Below are positions 5,827 to 8,057 of a stretch of DNA of 8,057 bases, piece after piece (within the stretch, counting starts at the first letter, position 1; each line of letters starts with the position of its first letter). Location: positions 1-8,057 of the forward strand of contig JANXSV010000073.1 of NCBI GenBank assembly GCA_025356505.1. The letters run 5' to 3'. The DNA is from Methylovirgula sp. Lineage in GTDB: Bacteria; Pseudomonadota; Alphaproteobacteria; Rhizobiales; Beijerinckiaceae. Below the pieces are notes generated by a model, which was given only the letters and a program-made list of their open reading frames with translations, searched no databases and was not told the origin of the DNA. Position numbers and translations under genes: made by a program.

Positions 5827-7581
5827 TTATTCAGCGTCTTTCTTCTTGGTCGCCGCCTTTAGAGCCGCTCCCAGAATGTCGCCCAGAGACGCGCCCGAGT
5901 CGGCGGAGCCATATTGCGCGATTGCTTCTTTTTCTTCGGCCATTTCCAGAGCCTTGATCGAGACACTCACCTTGCGGGCGCGGCGGTCGAACAGGATGAT
6001 GCGGCCATCAACCTTTTCGCCAACTGCAAAGCGCTCAGGACGCTGGTCACCACGATCACGCGCAAGCTCGTTGCGCTTGATGAAGGTTACCAGATCTGTG
6101 CCTGCCAACTTCACTTCGATGCCGCCTTCGTTCACTGCGATGACTTCACAAGTAACGACTGCGCCCTTTTTGAGGTTGTCACCCTCTTCACCAGAGGCGG
6201 CAGTGCTGCCCGTGGCTTTGCTTCCCGCAGCTGGCGCGGTGCCAAGCTGCTTGACGCCAAGAGAGATGCGCTCTTTTTCCTGATCGACATCAAGAACGAT
6301 GGCCTTGACCATATCGCCCTTTTTGAAGTCTTCGATCGCCTGCTCGCCCGGACGGTTCCAGTCGAGATCTGACAGATGCACCATGCCGTCGACATCGCCG
6401 TCGAGGCCGATGAACAGACCAAATTCGGTCTTGTTCTTGACTTCGCCTTCAACAATTGTGCCGGCAGGATATTTTTCAGCAAAAGCTTCCCACGGATTCT
6501 GCAAGGTCTGCTTAAGACCGAGCGAGATGCGGCGCTTCGAAGCGTCGACTTCCAGAATCTGGACGTCAACTTCCTGGCTGGTGGATACGATCTTGCCAGG
6601 GTGCACGTTCTTCTTTGTCCAGGACATTTCGGAGACGTGAATCAGGCCTTCGATACCTGGCTCAAGTTCAACGAAAGCACCGTAATCGGTGATGTTGGTG
6701 ACGCGGCCATGGAATGTGGTGTTGAGCGGATATTTCGCATCAATTGCCTGCCATGGATCATCCTGCAGCTGCTTCATGCCAAGCGAGATGCGGTGAGTGT
6801 CATGGTTGATCTTGATGATACGAACCTTTACGGCCTGACCAACGGCCAAGACTTCGCTTGGGTGGTTAACACGACGCCATGCAATGTCGGTGACATGCAG
6901 CAGGCCGTCTATGCCGCCCAGATCCACGAATGCGCCGTAATCGGTGATGTTCTTGACTGTGCCGTCAATGACCATGCCTTCTTCGAGGTTGGCAACGATG
7001 ACGTGGCGCTGTTCCGCACGGCTCTCTTCAAGCACGGAGCGGCGCGAGACAACGATATTGCCGCGGCGGCGGTCCATTTTCAAGATGAGGAACGGCTGAA
7101 CAATGTCCATCAGCGGGCCGACATCACGGATCGGGCGAATATCAACCTGTGAGCGCGGCAAAAAGGCCACAGCGCCGTCGAGGTCAACAGTAAAGCCGCC
7201 CTTGACCTGATTGAAGATGATACCGTCAACTTTTTCCTGACCTTCAAAGGCCTTCTCAAGCTTGACCCAGCTTTCTTCGCGACGGGCTTTGTCACGCGAG
7301 ATCACGGCTTCACCGAGCGCATTTTCCACGCGCTCAAGGTAAACTTCGACCACGTCGCCAACTTTGATCACCTGATCGCGGTTAGGGCCGGCAAATTCTT
7401 TAATGGCCACGCGACCTTCGGTTTTCAAACCAATATCGATGACGGCCATATCTTTTTCGATAGCGACAACGGTACCCTTTACCACTGTTCCTTCGAAAGC
7501 TTCATTATCGCCGTAGGTTTCTTGCAATAGAGCGGCGAAATCGTCGCGCGTTGGCGCGAGTTTGTTTGCATTAGCGGACAT
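5827..7581 (-). CDS. rpsA: 30S ribosomal protein S1
   Basis: S1 docks on the 30S subunit and helps load and unfold mRNA at initiation. The 584 residues contain six S1/OB-fold repeats at about 30-97, 115-182, 201-269, 286-355, 373-443 and 470-544. Repeats 3 and 4 carry the RNA-binding signature ITDYGAFV at 212-219 and 297-304. Repeats 1 and 2 are the divergent ribosome-docking type. A flexible Ala/Gly/Ser-rich linker separates repeats 5 and 6 (about 447-468). The tail SIKALEMAEEKEAIAQYGS followed by ASLGDILGAALK is typical of Alphaproteobacteria. The ATG at 7579-7581 is secure, with AGGAG 6 nt upstream. An intrinsic terminator follows. The roughly 300-nt hairpin-rich region upstream suggests a structured leader; S1 autoregulation is known in E. 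coli, but any control here is inferred. Confidence 0.98.
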   Translation of the reverse strand: MSANANKLAPTRDDFAALLQETYGDNEAFEGTVVKGTVVAIEKDMAVIDIGLKTEGRVAIKEFAGPNRDQVIKVGDVVEVYLERVENALGEAVISRDKARREESWVKLEKAFEGQEKVDGIIFNQVKGGFTVDLDGAVAFLPRSQVDIRPIRDVGPLMDIVQPFLILKMDRRRGNIVVSRRSVLEESRAEQRHVIVANLEEGMVIDGTVKNITDYGAFVDLGGIDGLLHVTDIAWRRVNHPSEVLAVGQAVKVRIIKINHDTHRISLGMKQLQDDPWQAIDAKYPLNTTFHGRVTNITDYGAFVELEPGIEGLIHVSEMSWTKKNVHPGKIVSTSQEVDVQILEVDASKRRISLGLKQTLQNPWEAFAEKYPAGTIVEGEVKNKTEFGLFIGLDGDVDGMVHLSDLDWNRPGEQAIEDFKKGDMVKAIVLDVDQEKERISLGVKQLGTAPAAGSKATGSTAASGEEGDNLKKGAVVTCEVIAVNEGGIEVKLAGTDLVTFIKRNELARDRGDQRPERFAVGEKVDGRIILFDRRARKVSVSIKALEMAEEKEAIAQYGSADSGASLGDILGAALKAATKKKDAE

Positions 7582-7652
7582 ATGTTCTCCTAAAGAACCT
7601 GCAAAGCAGGCGGCGCTGTGGGTTTGTGTTTCAGACCATTTTTGCCAAGCCG

Positions 7653-7688
7653 GAAGTTTCGAACCGGGTACGATCCCGGCTTAGTTCG
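7653..7688 (-). ncRNA. Alternative hairpins in the putative rpsA leader
   Basis: Two pairings share the same bases. AAGCCGG can pair with CCGGCTT over 7 bp across about 7647-7682, while the inner CCGGG (7664-7668) and CCCGG (7675-7679) form a 5-bp stem with a 6-nt loop. TTCGAA copies at about 7659-7664 and 7685-7690 can also pair. The pairings exclude one another in part, as in switching leaders. I see the complementarity; regulation is inferred. The CCGGG-loop-CCCGG element resembles a tRNA T-arm, but the loop is one base short and no tRNA can be built around it. Confidence 0.3.
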
Positions 7689-7694
7689 AATCAA

Positions 7695-7712
7695 CCGCTC
7701 TGTGACGAGCGG
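7695..7712 (-). repeat. Hairpin in the putative rpsA leader
   Basis: CCGCTC (7695-7700) and GAGCGG (7707-7712) form a 6-bp stem with a 6-nt loop, about 115 nt upstream of the rpsA start. It sits between the terminator-like hairpin at 7739-7763 and the alternative pairings at about 7650-7690. Confidence 0.45.
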
Positions 7713-7732
7713 ACCAGCGCGAACCGGCATGC

Positions 7733-7763
7733 AAAAACCGCGTTTAAACAATATCTAAACGCG
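7733..7763 (-). terminator. Terminator-like hairpin with T5 tail upstream of rpsA
   Basis: On the minus strand an 8-bp stem (arms CGCGTTTA at 7756-7763 and its complement at 7739-7746) closes a 9-nt loop, then one G and five T (7733-7737). This has the form of an intrinsic terminator reading toward rpsA. No minus-strand gene is visible between it and the right edge. It may end a transcript from outside the window, or act as an attenuator inside the rpsA leader. The stem has only four G-C pairs, so it may be weak. Confidence 0.4.
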
Positions 7764-7786
7764 ATGGTGGCTTACCAGCAGACGCG

Positions 7787-7805
7787 TTCCGGAGCAAGGC
7801 CGGAA
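7787..7805 (-). repeat. Hairpin at the distal end of the rpsA leader
   Basis: TTCCGG (7787-7792) and CCGGAA (7800-7805) form a 6-bp inverted repeat with a 7-nt loop. A further CCGG at about 7813-7816 offers a competing partner. It is the most upstream of the hairpins preceding rpsA. Confidence 0.35.
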
Positions 7806-7883
7806 TTCGGTGCCGGAAGAAATTAGACAGGCGATTTTATGTAGCCGCGGCCCCCGTATCTTGCTTCACACCCGTTTGAGCCT

Positions 7884-7910
7884 GTGACAAATCGTCAGCG
7901 AGTATATAAT
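7884..7910 (+). promoter_or_regulatory. Candidate plus-strand promoter
   Basis: A perfect TATAAT at 7905-7910 is preceded by GTGACA at 7884-7889 (5 of 6 matches to the -35 consensus), though the 15-nt spacer is short. It points to the right, toward a gene expected just beyond the window. The overlapping minus-strand TATACT makes the direction uncertain. Confidence 0.3.
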
Positions 7911-7951
7911 AACCGTTCAAAACTATTCTATTTCTCGTTTTATTTCAATTT

Positions 7952-7970
7952 GTTAGGTTCAAAACGTAAC
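7952..7970. promoter_or_regulatory. Inverted repeat, possible operator
   Basis: GTTAGGTT (7952-7959) and AACGTAAC (7963-7970) are inverted copies with one mismatch in eight, around a 3-nt centre. The spacing suits a dimeric regulator site. It lies 10 nt from the Irr-box-like palindrome, between the candidate promoter and the right edge. The regulator is unknown. Confidence 0.3.
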
Positions 7971-7980
7971 AGCGCCTTTA

Positions 7981-7995
7981 TTAGAATTATTCTAA
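7981..7995. promoter_or_regulatory. Irr-box (iron control element)-like palindrome
   Basis: TTAGAAT and ATTCTAA form a perfect 7-bp inverted repeat around one base. This matches the iron control element bound by Irr in Alphaproteobacteria, whose core I recall as TTTAGAANNNTTCTAAA; the outermost positions here differ (A and C instead of T and A). Irr is a Fur-family regulator that reads haem and iron status. The site lies 63 nt from the right edge and about 400 nt from rpsA, so the likely target is the plus-strand gene beyond the window. The palindrome is seen; the Irr assignment is inferred from motif memory. Confidence 0.5.
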
Positions 7996-8040
7996 CTCTA
8001 AAAGATAGTGTTTGACCGTTTTGACGTGATCTTTCAGTAA

Positions 8041-8057
8041 AGAGAGGTGGTGTTATC
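8041..8057 (+). promoter_or_regulatory. Possible ribosome binding site of a rightward gene outside the window
   Basis: AGAGAGG at 8041-8047 is a strong Shine-Dalgarno match on the plus strand, ten bases from the window end. A start just past the edge, or GTG at 8050-8052, would suit it. Together with the upstream promoter-like and operator-like elements this suggests a divergent gene, but no coding sequence is visible to confirm it. Confidence 0.3.

Larger units (their letters stand above)
7582..8057. other. 476-nt intergenic region upstream of rpsA
   Basis: No convincing coding sequence lies here. The left half, about 7640-7810, is a cluster of inverted repeats oriented sensibly for the rpsA transcript. 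The right half, about 7880-8040, is strikingly A+T-rich and carries palindromes and promoter-like sequence, as expected between divergent genes. I could not identify a good promoter for rpsA on the minus strand: TATACT (7901-7906) lacks a matching -35. The stretch 7806-7880 holds nothing I recognise. Confidence 0.6.

Noticed and set aside
5564..6283. 239-residue plus-strand open frame
   Set aside because: It spans the Hsp70-like gene start, the rpsA terminator and the rpsA end in antisense, with low-complexity Arg/Ser/Ala content.
6376..7152. 258-residue plus-strand open frame
   Set aside because: It is antisense to the S1 repeats of rpsA; its internal similarity comes from the S1 repeats read backwards.
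7659..7716. tRNA-like pieces: a T-arm-like stem, TTCGAATC and a later ACCA
   Set aside because: No acceptor, D or anticodon arms can be assembled in either direction, and the T-like loop is one base short.
7626..7826. 66-residue plus-strand frame starting GTG upstream of rpsA
   Set aside because: It has no Shine-Dalgarno sequence, no recognisable motif, and runs across the hairpin cluster of the rpsA leader.
8011..8025. Direct repeat TTTGAC spaced by 9 bp, possible -35 elements
   Set aside because: Neither copy has an acceptable -10 at 16-18 nt, and a six-base repeat in A+T-rich DNA is weak evidence.

Overview
The window reads as a chromosomal housekeeping segment of an alphaproteobacterium with moderate G+C content. 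The strongest evidence is gene order. All recognisable genes lie on the minus strand and run rpsA, sppA, ihfB, a LapA-domain gene, trpF, trpB, an arrangement familiar from many Alphaproteobacteria. The S1 protein has the family's typical alphaproteobacterial C-terminus, and a palindrome resembling the alphaproteobacterial Irr iron-control box lies near the right edge. I cannot fix the order or genus from sequence alone.

Layout, read right to left in the direction of transcription. From 8057 to about 7582 there is a 476-base non-coding region. Its A+T-rich right part (about 7880-8040) carries the Irr-box-like palindrome, a second inverted repeat and a plausible plus-strand promoter, probably for a divergent gene starting just outside the window. 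Its left part (about 7640-7810) is rich in hairpins and would form the rpsA leader. rpsA (S1, six OB folds) follows and ends at a textbook intrinsic terminator. Immediately behind the terminator begins a short Hsp70/actin-fold ATPase gene (YegD-like). After a 126-base gap with a possible promoter comes sppA (membrane serine protease), then ihfB (IHF beta), a LapA-domain membrane protein, an ornithine cyclodeaminase/mu-crystallin family reductase, trpF and the first four fifths of trpB, which runs off the left edge.

sppA, ihfB, lapA and the reductase gene are closely packed (30-nt gap, 11-nt gap, 1-nt overlap) and probably co-transcribed. trpF follows after 83 nt and is separated from trpB by 2 nt. 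TrpF and TrpB catalyse the phosphoribosylanthranilate isomerisation and the final tryptophan synthase step. trpA probably lies just outside the left edge.

Two genes look like insertions into the usual order: the Hsp70-like gene between rpsA and sppA, and the reductase gene between lapA and trpF. The cmk gene often found upstream of rpsA is absent. I see no CRISPR array, insertion sequence, complete tRNA or rRNA, and no convincing unknown multi-gene system. The parts most worth a second look are the 476-base region upstream of rpsA, the Hsp70-like gene tucked against the rpsA terminator, and the reductase gene coupled to lapA.
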